Positions 1 to 6,443 of a stretch of DNA of 7,535 bases are shown in pieces. The notes below the pieces were generated by a model. It did no database searches. It had not been told where the DNA came from and saw only the letters and a list, made by a program, of their open reading frames with translations. The first letter of the stretch is position 1, and each line of letters starts with the position of its first letter. The stretch is from contig CAMDOY010000168.1 in NCBI GenBank assembly GCA_945903655.1, positions 1-7,535 on the forward strand, read 5' to 3'. Made by a program: the position numbers and the translations under genes. The DNA comes from Rhizobium sp. Q54 (lineage in GTDB: Bacteria; Pseudomonadota; Alphaproteobacteria; Rhizobiales; Beijerinckiaceae).

Positions 1-628
1 CGAAATCGGCGAGATCGAGATCGAGTTCATTGCCGCTGGAGAACATGGCGCTGAACTTCACGCCCCGGTCGGCGGCGGACTTCACGAAGAATTGCACCAT
101 GCCGCCGGATTGCGAGATATAGGCGACTCCGCCCTTGGGCAGGCCCACCAATTCGTGGTTGGGATAGCCATAGAAGCGGTGATGCAGGGAATTGCCGCCC
201 ATGCAGTTCGGGCCATTCACGATGAGCCCGCTGCGCGCCACGAGATCGCGAATCGCCTGCCCGCGCGCGGCGCTTTCGGGCTCCAGCCCCTCACCCAGAT
301 TGCCCGAATAGATCGTGGCGCTTTTCAGGCCGGCGGCGACGCCCTTCTCCAGCACATCCAGCACGGCGGGCGCGGGCACGATGATCAGCGCATGGCTCGG
401 CGCCTCCGGCAATGAGGCGAGATCGGGATAGGCGCGCTGGCCCCAGACCTCGGTCGCCCGGGGGTTCACGGGATAGACCTTGCCGGGGAACCCGCCCTTG
501 CCCAGATTGTTGAAAATATCCGTGGGCCAGCGGGCGCGTTCTGACGCGCCGACGATGGCGACCGAGGGGGGATTGATGACAGGGAGGGGCGACTTGAAAA
601 AGCTGCGGGCGCCGGCGTGATCGGTCAA
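1..628 (-). CDS. ADP-forming acyl-CoA synthetase (acetate-CoA ligase family), N-terminal part
   Basis: This partial gene runs off the left edge; 209 codons are visible. The translation begins MTDHAGARSFF and carries an N-terminal CoA-binding Rossmann domain, with the glycine-rich SVAIVGASE at about residues 22-30 followed by VYPVNP and LIIVPAPAVLDVL. Further on are NGPNCMG and GGVAYISQSGGM, which mark the start of the second, succinyl-CoA-synthetase-like domain. Proteins of this family (acetate-CoA ligase, ADP-forming; Pat-like CoA ligases) make an acyl-CoA from an acid, CoA and ATP through a phosphohistidine. That histidine and the ATP-grasp domain would lie beyond the window, so activity and exact substrate cannot be judged. 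The start is TTG at 626-628 because a strong AGGGAGG lies 5 nt upstream and no in-frame ATG precedes it. The gene points away from fkbM and lies on the same strand as the two hydrolase genes at 1838-3414, which suggests it activates an acid in the same catabolic route (inference). Confidence 0.9.
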   Translation of the reverse strand, partial: MTDHAGARSFFKSPLPVINPPSVAIVGASERARWPTDIFNNLGKGGFPGKVYPVNPRATEVWGQRAYPDLASLPEAPSHALIIVPAPAVLDVLEKGVAAGLKSATIYSGNLGEGLEPESAARGQAIRDLVARSGLIVNGPNCMGGNSLHHRFYGYPNHELVGLPKGGVAYISQSGGMVQFFVKSAADRGVKFSAMFSSGNELDLDLADF

Positions 629-633
629 AAGAT

Positions 634-640
634 CCTCCCT
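634..640 (-). promoter_or_regulatory. Ribosome binding site fixing a TTG start
   Basis: On the minus strand AGGGAGG lies 5 nt before the TTG at 628. It is a near-perfect anti-Shine-Dalgarno match. It decides the non-ATG start of the acyl-CoA synthetase, because the nearby upstream ATG codons are out of frame. Confidence 0.7.
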
Positions 641-751
641 GATCCTTGCATGTCCATCTTGACCCCAGAATCCCCGATCAGGGCCCGCGAATCAATCCCA
701 TATATCGCCCAATCGCGCGCTGATTTCGTGTAGACTGCGCTTGAGCCTGTC

Positions 752-755
752 GGAG
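752..755 (+). promoter_or_regulatory. Ribosome binding site deciding the fkbM-family start
   Basis: GGAG lies 6 nt before the ATG at 762. It favours that start over the in-frame TTG at 741, which lacks a site. No convincing sigma-70 promoter is visible in the 133 bases between the divergent genes. TAGACT at 731-736 could be a -10, but no good -35 sits at the right distance. Confidence 0.6.
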
Positions 756-761
756 CATTCC

Positions 762-1793
762 ATGGACCTGTCCTACGCCCAGCATCTTGAGGATTATCAC
801 CTCGCCAGCGTCTTCGCCGATCAGGGCGAGGGTTTCTACATCGATGTGGGCGCGGGGCACCCGGTCGCCGACAATGTATCCTGCTGGTTCTACCAGCGGG
901 GCTGGCGAGGGATCGTGGTCGAGCCGCAACCCCAGCTCGCCGAACTCTACGCCACCATCAGGCCGCGCGATGTCGCCGAATGCTGCGTGCTCGGCCAAAG
1001 CTCAGGCGAAGTCGAATTTCACGATGTGGAGCGCCTGCATGGCTTCTCCACCATCGTGCCGGAATTTGCGGAATCAGCGACGGGTTTTGGCGCGCGCTAC
1101 GCCACCCGCAAGGTGCCCATGAAAACCCTGGCGAGCATCTGCGAGGCCCACGGCGTCACGCGCATCGATTTTCTGAAGGTGGACGTGGAAGGCGCGGAGG
1201 CGCAGGTGCTGATGGGGGGCGACTGGACGCGCCATCGCCCGCGCGTGGTGGTCTGCGAAGCCCTGGCGCCCGGCTCCATGGCGGAGAACTGGCAGGACTG
1301 GGAGCCCTTCCTGTTCGCGCACAACTATGAATTCGTGCTCTTCGACGGCCTCAACCGCTTCTATGTGGACAAGGCGGAGACCGATCTCCTCGCCCGTTTT
1401 CCGCGCGAGAAGGCGGAGTGGCTTGTCGTGCCGCACCTCGGCCACACCAACCGCGCGCCCTTCCGCGACGATCATCCGGACCATGCCTTCGCCAAGGAGT
1501 TGACCGGCGCCTTTCTGGCCATGCTGCCGAAGCTTGATCGCGAGCAGATCCTGAGCCTGGTGCTGCATGGGGAGGCGGGCGATCTCGACGCCGCCCCCAC
1601 GCCCGACGACAAGGCGCGCATTCTGGCGCGGCTTTTTCCCGGTGACAAATTCGCCGAGGAAATCGACGGCGCGCGCGCCATCGACGCCCCGACCCTGCGC
1701 GCCTATTACCGCGCGCTCATCGACAGCGACGCCTTCCGCATTCTCACGGGGCGCCTGTCCATGAGCTATGACGGCGGGCAGATTCTGGATTGA
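762..1793 (+). CDS. FkbM-family SAM-dependent methyltransferase
   Basis: This 343-aa protein has the Rossmann methyltransferase core of the FkbM family. The family-typical opening SYAQHLEDYHL is at about residues 4-14, the SAM-binding motif FYIDVGAGHP at 25-34, IVVEPQP at 51-57 and DFLKVDVEGAEAQVL at 136-150. FkbM-type enzymes are O-methyltransferases that act on sugars, polysaccharides or secondary metabolites; the substrate here is unknown. The ATG at 762 is chosen because GGAG (752-755) lies 6 nt upstream. A TTG at 741 is in frame but has no such site. About 120 residues after the core (roughly 225-343) have no motif I recognise. They look soluble and helical and may be a family-specific extension. 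The gene stands alone on the plus strand between minus-strand genes and has no co-directional neighbour. Its partner may be surface glycan synthesis, as for many FkbM proteins, but nothing adjacent proves that. Confidence 0.92.
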   Translation: MDLSYAQHLEDYHLASVFADQGEGFYIDVGAGHPVADNVSCWFYQRGWRGIVVEPQPQLAELYATIRPRDVAECCVLGQSSGEVEFHDVERLHGFSTIVPEFAESATGFGARYATRKVPMKTLASICEAHGVTRIDFLKVDVEGAEAQVLMGGDWTRHRPRVVVCEALAPGSMAENWQDWEPFLFAHNYEFVLFDGLNRFYVDKAETDLLARFPREKAEWLVVPHLGHTNRAPFRDDHPDHAFAKELTGAFLAMLPKLDREQILSLVLHGEAGDLDAAPTPDDKARILARLFPGDKFAEEIDGARAIDAPTLRAYYRALIDSDAFRILTGRLSMSYDGGQILD

Positions 1794-1837
1794 TCAGCAT
1801 CTTCCCTCAGCCCTGAAGAGCGCTACACCAGCAAGGT

Positions 1838-2719
1838 TCACGCGGGTCCAACGGCGTCGCGGCCAGCGGCGGCGATTTCCGACCCGGTGGCGAGCCAGAC
1901 ATCCTGATGTTTGCACATATATCCCAGCGCCCCATCCAGCGCCCCGATGCGATGGGGGAAGCCGATGAGATAGGGATGGATGGCGATGCCGATCACGCGG
2001 GCCTGGGTCTCGCCCTCTCGCCAGAGCACATCGAACTGGCGGCGGATCATGGTCTCGAACTCTTCCGCCGTGCGGTTCTTTTTCTCGAAGGCGGGCTTGT
2101 CGTTCAGCTCGGTGGAATAGGGCACGGACATGATCGTGCCGCCATTCTCCAGCGTCATGGGATAGGGCTGATCATCATTCACCCAATCCGCCACATATTC
2201 GATGCCATTGGCGGCGAGGTGGTCGAGGGTGTTCCAGGTCTCCTGAAGCCCTGAGCCCAGCCAGCCCTTCGGGGCCTTGCCCGTATATTTCGTGATGGTC
2301 TCCACCGTGCGCCGCACGATTTCGGCGTCTTCGCCCGGCGGGACCTCGTTGAGACGGTGGGTGTTCGTCTCGTTATGCCCCATGAATTCCCAATCGAGCT
2401 TCTGGCAGTCCTCGATGATCTCCGGATGGTGCTTGCATAGCTCGCTGTTGAGGGCGACCGTGCCGCGCATGCCGTAGCGCTTCATGACTTCCATGATGCG
2501 GAAGACGCCGATGCGGTTGCCATAGTCCCGCACCGACCAGCCCGGCACATCCGGCACCTTGCCGCCCCCGCCCGCAGAGGCGGGGATCATGTCGGAGAGG
2601 GCGAAGAATTCGATGTTGGGGATGATCCAGACCGCGACGCGCGCACCATTGGGAAAGCGGAAGTTCGGCCGACGATTGATCGGCCGATAGGGAAAGGGTC
2701 CGTAGGAAGAGGGCTTCAT
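1838..2719 (-). CDS. PuuE-like polysaccharide deacetylase family hydrolase
   Basis: This 293-aa protein has the NodB/polysaccharide-deacetylase fold in the variant seen in PuuE allantoinase and cyclic-imide hydrolases rather than true chitin or peptidoglycan deacetylases. The N-terminal half has GARVAVWIIPNIEFFA (25-40), where Glu37 stands where PuuE-type proteins have an N-x-E motif, followed by DYGNRIGVFRIMEVM and GMRGTVALN. EFMGHNETNTH (111-121) supplies the paired histidines His115 and His121. IAIHPYLIG (246-254) supplies the late histidine, His248. There is no signal peptide, so a cytoplasmic small-molecule hydrolase is likely. Expected chemistry is opening of a cyclic amide, imide or ureide; the substrate is unknown. 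The ATG lies 8 nt after the stop of the cysteine hydrolase with only a weak TAGG as ribosome site, so translational coupling is likely. An annotation of cell-wall deacetylase would be misleading. Confidence 0.9.
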   Translation of the reverse strand: MKPSSYGPFPYRPINRRPNFRFPNGARVAVWIIPNIEFFALSDMIPASAGGGGKVPDVPGWSVRDYGNRIGVFRIMEVMKRYGMRGTVALNSELCKHHPEIIEDCQKLDWEFMGHNETNTHRLNEVPPGEDAEIVRRTVETITKYTGKAPKGWLGSGLQETWNTLDHLAANGIEYVADWVNDDQPYPMTLENGGTIMSVPYSTELNDKPAFEKKNRTAEEFETMIRRQFDVLWREGETQARVIGIAIHPYLIGFPHRIGALDGALGYMCKHQDVWLATGSEIAAAGRDAVGPA

Positions 2720-2727
2720 GATGCAGC

Positions 2728-3414
2728 CTATTTTGCGGAGAGGGCCTTGATCACATCGTCAACCTTCATCACGTCAGCATATTTATGATGCAGGTCGAAT
2801 AAGTTCACCTTATGGGAAATCTCGCTGCGATCGTAGCAGCATTCCTCCACCATGGTCATGTGATAGCCAGCCGAATAGCCATCCACGGTGCTGGCGCGCA
2901 CGCAGCCCGAGGTGCTCTCGCCGATCACGATCAGGCTCTGGACGCCCAGTTGGGTGAGGTGGGCCGAGAGCGGCGTGCCGTAGAAGCCGCTGGCGCGCTG
3001 CTTGTTGATCACGACATCGCCGGGCTGGGGGGCGAAGTCGGGGAAGATGTCGGAATCATCGGCCAGCGGCGGGGTCATCTTGCGATGGGTCGCCTTGATC
3101 TGGCCGGGGCGGGCGGAGTCGCGGGTCTCGCCTGTGGTGTAGAAGATGGGGATTCCGGCTGCGCGGGCGGCGGCGAAGAGGCGCTTGGTGGGCTCGATGG
3201 CTCGCCAGGCGTTGATTCCGCAGGAGGAGGGGAATTCCTTGGCGACCTCGTTCACGGGATTGGCGCCGCCCCGATAGGCCGACATATAGAGGTCGATGGC
3301 GAGCAGGGCCGGGCGCGGGCCCACGAAAGTGTCGCGCTTGTAATGGGCGTAGAGCTGCAACACGTCAGCGGGGATGACATCCTGCCAGCAATGATCCTCA
3401 AAGGGGTCGATCAT
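2728..3414 (-). CDS. Isochorismatase-fold cysteine hydrolase (amidase)
   Basis: This 228-aa protein belongs to the isochorismatase-like cysteine hydrolases. The catalytic triad is complete: Asp41 in ALLAIDLY, Lys138 in VVINKQRAS and Cys171 in STSGCVRAS. The opening stretch LYAHYKRDTFVGPRPALLAI resembles N-carbamoylsarcosine amidase and related amidohydrolases (for example maleamate amidase or ureidoacrylate amidase). These hydrolyse linear amides or carbamoyl groups through a cysteine acyl-enzyme. A true isochorismatase is unlikely because there is no siderophore gene nearby and no carrier domain. The start ATG at 3412-3414 has AAAGGAA 8 nt upstream. It is the first gene of a two-gene unit with the PuuE-like hydrolase, 8 nt apart. 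This order fits a ring-opening enzyme feeding a half-amide to this amidase (inference). The substrate cannot be read from the sequence. Confidence 0.92.
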   Translation of the reverse strand: MIDPFEDHCWQDVIPADVLQLYAHYKRDTFVGPRPALLAIDLYMSAYRGGANPVNEVAKEFPSSCGINAWRAIEPTKRLFAAARAAGIPIFYTTGETRDSARPGQIKATHRKMTPPLADDSDIFPDFAPQPGDVVINKQRASGFYGTPLSAHLTQLGVQSLIVIGESTSGCVRASTVDGYSAGYHMTMVEECCYDRSEISHKVNLFDLHHKYADVMKVDDVIKALSAK

Positions 3415-3440
3415 CGGATTGGTTCCTTTGTGCGTATGAA

Positions 3441-3459
3441 GGCTGCAGCCATACTATGG
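3441..3459. repeat. Paired short dyads between promoter and start codon (operator candidate)
   Basis: GGCTGCAGCC at 3441-3450 is a perfect 10-bp palindrome. It shares its last two bases with CCATACTATGG at 3449-3459, an inverted repeat with 5-bp arms around one base. The first lies around the predicted start site and the second overlaps the predicted -10 of the cysteine hydrolase unit. That position suits repression. No regulator gene for it is visible in the window, and short GC-rich palindromes do occur by chance. Confidence 0.3.
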
Positions 3460-3478
3460 GTCCGCTGGGGCGATGCAA
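3451..3478 (-). promoter_or_regulatory. Candidate promoter of the cysteine hydrolase / PuuE-like unit
   Basis: On the minus strand TTGCAT (3473-3478) and TAGTAT (3451-3456) are separated by 16 nt, giving a modest sigma-70-like match. Transcription would begin near 3444, about 30 nt before the ATG at 3414. A 10-bp palindrome and an 11-nt inverted repeat overlap the -10 and the start site, which fits control of this promoter by a regulator. The -35 matches the consensus at only three of six bases, so this is tentative. Confidence 0.35.
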
Positions 3479-3495
3479 GCGCTACGCAAGAGCCG

Positions 3496-3511
3496 CGCCA
3501 CCGGGGTGGCG
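3496..3511. repeat. GC-rich inverted repeat upstream of trmO
   Basis: CGCCACC and GGTGGCG form perfect 7-bp arms around two bases, 37 nt before the trmO start and on the far side of the divergent cysteine hydrolase promoter. It could be an operator or a hairpin in the trmO leader. It has no T-run, so it is not an intrinsic terminator. Function is unknown. Confidence 0.45.
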
Positions 3512-3548
3512 TGCTGGCCCCCTGCGGTCAGATGATGAGGAGAGCGGG

Positions 3549-4028
3549 ATGAGCACGCAAACCAGGGGCGACCTGCGCGAGGGCGAAGTCACCGTCGATG
3601 CGCCCACGCAGAGCGATGCGGGCCTCTTCTTCATCGGCGTCATCCATACGCCCTGGCCCCAGAGCCGGGATTGCCCCCGCCAGGGCGACCATGAGAACGG
3701 GCCGATCTGCCGGATCGAGGTGCAGGAGCCCTGGCGCGCGGCGCTCAAGGGGCTTGAGGGGCACAGCCACGCGCAGATCCTCTACTGGATGCATCTGGCC
3801 CGGCGCGACCTCGTGTTGCAGAGCCCGCGCTCCAACGGGGAGACCACGGGGACTTTCGCGATTCGCTCGCCCAACCGCCCCAATCCGGTTTCTTCCTCGC
3901 TGGTCGCCATCGTGGAGGTCGGGCCGGATCATGTGCTGGTGCGCGGGCTGGATTGCGTGGATGGCACCCCCCTCATCGACATCAAGCCGGAGCGCTGCCC
4001 CGAGGCGCCCCGCCCCAAGGGCGCATAA
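3549..4028 (+). CDS. trmO: TrmO/TsaA-type tRNA (t6A37 N6)-methyltransferase, short form
   Basis: This 159-aa protein is a member of the TsaA/TrmO (UPF0066) family. The fold starts at about residue 26 with LFFIGVIHTPW. Family motifs are GHSHAQILYWMHLARRDL (71-88), GTFAIRSPNRPNPV (101-114) and DGTPLIDIKPE (138-148). In E. coli TrmO uses SAM to methylate N6 of threonylcarbamoyladenosine at position 37 of threonine tRNAs reading ACY codons. This protein lacks the C-terminal domain of the roughly 235-aa E. coli enzyme, and such short forms are common in other lineages. The ATG at 3549 is chosen because GGAG (3539-3542) lies 6 nt upstream; a longer in-frame reading from 3456 has no such site and an atypical sequence. 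The divergent hydrolase pair shares its upstream region, and the MFS gene follows after about 84 nt. Family assignment is firm; the exact tRNA target is by homology. Confidence 0.88.
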   Translation: MSTQTRGDLREGEVTVDAPTQSDAGLFFIGVIHTPWPQSRDCPRQGDHENGPICRIEVQEPWRAALKGLEGHSHAQILYWMHLARRDLVLQSPRSNGETTGTFAIRSPNRPNPVSSSLVAIVEVGPDHVLVRGLDCVDGTPLIDIKPERCPEAPRPKGA

Positions 4029-4082
4029 AATGTCTCTTTCATTGGTTTGCGTCGCGAATGGCCCTATGCTGCCGGGGCGGCG

Positions 4083-4094
4083 GCGCGGCCGCGC
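4083..4094. repeat. 12-bp perfect palindrome before the MFS gene
   Basis: GCGCGGCCGCGC at 4083-4094 is a perfect palindrome followed directly by TTTT (4095-4098), in the 84-nt gap between trmO and the MFS gene. It could be a weak attenuator or terminator for trmO. Its stem would be only 4 bp with a 4-nt loop and the T-run is short, so chance in GC-rich DNA is equally likely. Confidence 0.25.
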
Positions 4095-4112
4095 TTTTGC
4101 GGGACAGATGTC

Positions 4113-5606
4113 GTGACAATCATTCCCAGCGGCGCTTTTGATCCCTCCAAGACTGCGGGCCTGTTCAAGCTGGTCTTCCCCTCGGTCATGCTGCCCATGT
4201 TCATGGCGGTCAGCGATTCGACCATGGTGGCCAGCGCCCTGCCCGCCATGGCCGCCAGCCTTGGGGATGTGGAGCGCGTGTCCTGGGTGGTGGTGGCCTA
4301 TCTGGTGGCGGCCACCATCGCGGCGCCCGTCTATGGCTATCTCGGCGATGTCTTCGGGCGTCGGCGGCTGATGTTTTTTGCGCTCGCCCTTTTCATGGGC
4401 GCCTCCGTGCTCTGTGCGCTGGCGCCTTCGGTGCTGTGGCTGGCGGCGGCGCGCGTGCTGCAAGGCTTTGGCGGGGGCGGGCTCATGTCCCTGTCCCAGG
4501 CGCTCATCGGCGAGGTGGTGCCGCCCCGCCAGCGTGGCCATTACCAGAGCTATCTGGCGACGGTGGCGACGGTCTCCGCCGTTTTTGGTCCGGTGGCGGG
4601 CGGCTTGCTGACGGAACATCTGGGTTGGAAGTCGATCTTTCTCATCAACCTGCCTCTGGGCCTTCTGGCCTATGGGCTCATGTTTCGCATCCCCCATCGC
4701 GCGGGCGTGCGCCATGAGGCATGGAGCTTTGATGGGCAGGGCCTGTTCTGGTTCGTCAGCTTCATCGCGCCGATCCTCATCGCCATGGAGCAATTGCGCC
4801 ACTTCGATCCCTCCACCGCCCCCCTGGTGGCCGCGCTTCTTGCTTTGGCGGGTCTTTCGCTGTTCCTGTTGCTGCGGCGCGAACGGGTCGCCCCCGCCCC
4901 CCTGCTGCCCATCGCCTTGCTGTCTCAGCCGGTGATCTGGCGAGCCAATGGCATGGCGGCCTGCCATGGGGCGACCCTGACAGCGCTGGTGGCCTTTTTG
5001 CCCATCTATCTGCGGGTGACCCATGGCCTCTCGGCCTCGCAAATGGGGCTCCTGCTGACGCCCATCAGCATCAGCATCGGCATAGGGTCCATTATCACGG
5101 GCCGCCTTGTGACCCGCACAGGCCGCACCATGGTCTTTCCCGCCTGGGGCCTCATCGGCGCGACGCTCTGCTTGCTGGCCTTCGCCCTCTTTGGCGCCGC
5201 CATGACCTTAGCCCAGGTCATGACGCTCCTGACGGCGGCGTGTTTCTTCCTGGGCACGGTGATGGCGGTGGTTCAGGTCACCGTCCAGTCGGCGGCCGGG
5301 CGCAAGGCCCTGGGGACGGCGGCGGGCTCGGTGCAGTTTTCGCGCACGGTGGGCGCAGCCCTTGGCACGGCCCTGCTGGGTTCGATCCTCTTCGCCACCC
5401 TGGCCTTCATCGATCCCGACGCGCCCGCCATGTTCGGTAAGCTCGTGGACATGGGCGCAGCCGGCATGGCGGCTCTGTCGCCCGCCCGCCAGAGCGTCAT
5501 GTCCGATCTGATCGCCTTCGCCTTCCGGCTGGCCTTCCTGATCCTGCCCTTGTTCACGGCCCTTGGCGTCATCCTGGCCTGGACCAATCCCAGCCGCCGG
5601 ATCTGA
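4113..5606 (+). CDS. DHA2-family MFS drug efflux transporter (EmrB/QacA-like)
   Basis: This 497-aa, very hydrophobic inner-membrane protein fits the 14-helix DHA2 family of proton-driven multidrug exporters. Visible motifs are SDSTMVASALPA (34-45, the D1-type motif with Asp35 in helix 1), GYLGDVFGRRRLM (75-87, motif A in the loop between helices 2 and 3), AARVLQGFGGGG (112-123, motif B with Arg114) and VSAVFGPVAGGLL (154-166, the antiporter motif C). GWKSIFLINLPLG follows, as usual in this family. I place the start at GTG 4113, with GGGA at 4101-4104. The frame stays open back to a TTG at 4047, but the extra 22 residues are Arg/Ala-rich and that TTG has no ribosome site. No membrane-fusion partner (EmrA-like) is in the window, so it may work alone. 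Its stop lies only 3 nt from the stop of the convergent Usp gene. The substrate is unknown. Confidence 0.9.
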   Translation: MTIIPSGAFDPSKTAGLFKLVFPSVMLPMFMAVSDSTMVASALPAMAASLGDVERVSWVVVAYLVAATIAAPVYGYLGDVFGRRRLMFFALALFMGASVLCALAPSVLWLAAARVLQGFGGGGLMSLSQALIGEVVPPRQRGHYQSYLATVATVSAVFGPVAGGLLTEHLGWKSIFLINLPLGLLAYGLMFRIPHRAGVRHEAWSFDGQGLFWFVSFIAPILIAMEQLRHFDPSTAPLVAALLALAGLSLFLLLRRERVAPAPLLPIALLSQPVIWRANGMAACHGATLTALVAFLPIYLRVTHGLSASQMGLLLTPISISIGIGSIITGRLVTRTGRTMVFPAWGLIGATLCLLAFALFGAAMTLAQVMTLLTAACFFLGTVMAVVQVTVQSAAGRKALGTAAGSVQFSRTVGAALGTALLGSILFATLAFIDPDAPAMFGKLVDMGAAGMAALSPARQSVMSDLIAFAFRLAFLILPLFTALGVILAWTNPSRRI

Positions 5607-5609
5607 CCC

Positions 5610-6443
5610 TTAAGCGGACATGAACACCGGAATCGTCGCCTTGGCGAGGATCAGACTGGTGGCGCCGCCGAAGAACATCTGGCGCAGGCGGCTCTGGGTA
5701 TAGGCGCCCTTCACCAGGAGGTCGCCGCCCAGCGCCGCGGCGTTTTCCAGAATGGCGTCGCCATGGGAGCGGCCCTTGGCGCTGCGCTCCAGCGCCTCCG
5801 CCGCTATGCCATTGGCGCGCAGATTATGGGCGAGTTGTTCGCCGGTGGGTCCATTGACCTTGTGTTCGGAAATGGTGAGCACCACAACCCGCCGCGCCTT
5901 CGCCAGAACGGGCATGCAGAAGGTGGTGGCGCGGGTGGTCTCCGTGCTCTGGTTCCAGGCGATGATCACCGTATCGCCCAACATGGCGGGCGCCCTGGGC
6001 GGGGCCAGCAGCACGGGCCGTCCGCTCTCGAAGAGGGCCGCCTCGGTGGTGGCCATGCGTGCGTCGCCCCGCTCGGCGCCGGGGCGCCCCAGAACCGTCA
6101 GGTCGAAAATGCGCGCATAGGACGAGACATGGGAATCGCCGAAGGCGGCCTCCCCCGCCCAGCCCCAGGACAGACCCTGCGTCTGCGCCGCATGGGCCGG
6201 GACCTTCTCGGCCTCCATGAAAGCGGTGAAGCGATGCTGGCTTTCCTCGGCCATCTCGCGCCAGGTGTTCTGGTCCGCCGCCGTCCAGCTGACGGGCATG
6301 TCGAAAGCCACGAGGTCCGGCAGATCCGGTCCCAGCGGCATGCCCTCGATGTAGCTGTCGAAGCGACGGGCGAAGAGCAGCGCCGTCATGAAGACCGAGT
6401 CGATGGAGGAATGCAGTTCGACGGGAACCAGGACATTTTTCAT
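5610..6443 (-). CDS. Tandem-domain universal stress protein (UspA family)
   Basis: This 277-aa cytoplasmic protein has two Usp folds. The first (about 1-150) opens with MKNVLVPVELHSS and ends with FDLTVLGRPG and ESGRPVLLAP. The second (about 155-277) opens with GDTVIIAWNQSTETTRA and ends with GGDLLVKGAYTQSRLRQM and FFGGATSLILAKATIPVFMS. The second repeat carries the usual nucleotide-binding region, but the second glycine of the G-x2-G-x9-G-[ST] signature is threonine (KGAYTQS), so ATP binding may be altered. Usp proteins are linked to stress survival, often through ATP or AMP binding; the specific role here is unknown. The ATG at 6441-6443 has AAGGGAG about 10 nt upstream. A TTG 33 nt earlier is in frame but adds residues that precede the normal Usp start. 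The gene follows mntR on the same strand after 72 nt and may be co-transcribed. Confidence 0.9.
   Translation of the reverse strand: MKNVLVPVELHSSIDSVFMTALLFARRFDSYIEGMPLGPDLPDLVAFDMPVSWTAADQNTWREMAEESQHRFTAFMEAEKVPAHAAQTQGLSWGWAGEAAFGDSHVSSYARIFDLTVLGRPGAERGDARMATTEAALFESGRPVLLAPPRAPAMLGDTVIIAWNQSTETTRATTFCMPVLAKARRVVVLTISEHKVNGPTGEQLAHNLRANGIAAEALERSAKGRSHGDAILENAAALGGDLLVKGAYTQSRLRQMFFGGATSLILAKATIPVFMSA

Noticed and set aside
1794..1837. Terminator between the convergent fkbM-family and PuuE-like genes
   Set aside because: Only 4-bp arms (TCAG/CTGA near 1807-1816) without a T-run are visible in this 44-nt gap.
2728..3414. True isochorismatase for siderophore synthesis
   Set aside because: There are no enterobactin-type or related biosynthetic genes and no carrier domain. 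The N-terminal pattern fits carbamoyl/amide hydrolases better.
2812..3552. Open frame of 246 codons on the plus strand across the cysteine hydrolase
   Set aside because: It is antisense to a gene with a complete catalytic triad. The translation is low-complexity Gly/Ala/His with no recognisable motif.
4047..4112. Upstream TTG start giving the MFS protein 22 extra residues
   Set aside because: No ribosome site precedes it, and the added segment is Arg/Ala-rich and runs through the 12-bp palindrome. GTG at 4113 gives a normal family N-terminus.
3528..5042. Open frame of 504 codons on the minus strand across trmO and the MFS gene
   Set aside because: It is antisense to two well-supported genes. 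Its translation is dominated by His, Gln, Arg and Gly with no domain, which is typical of a shadow frame in GC-rich DNA.
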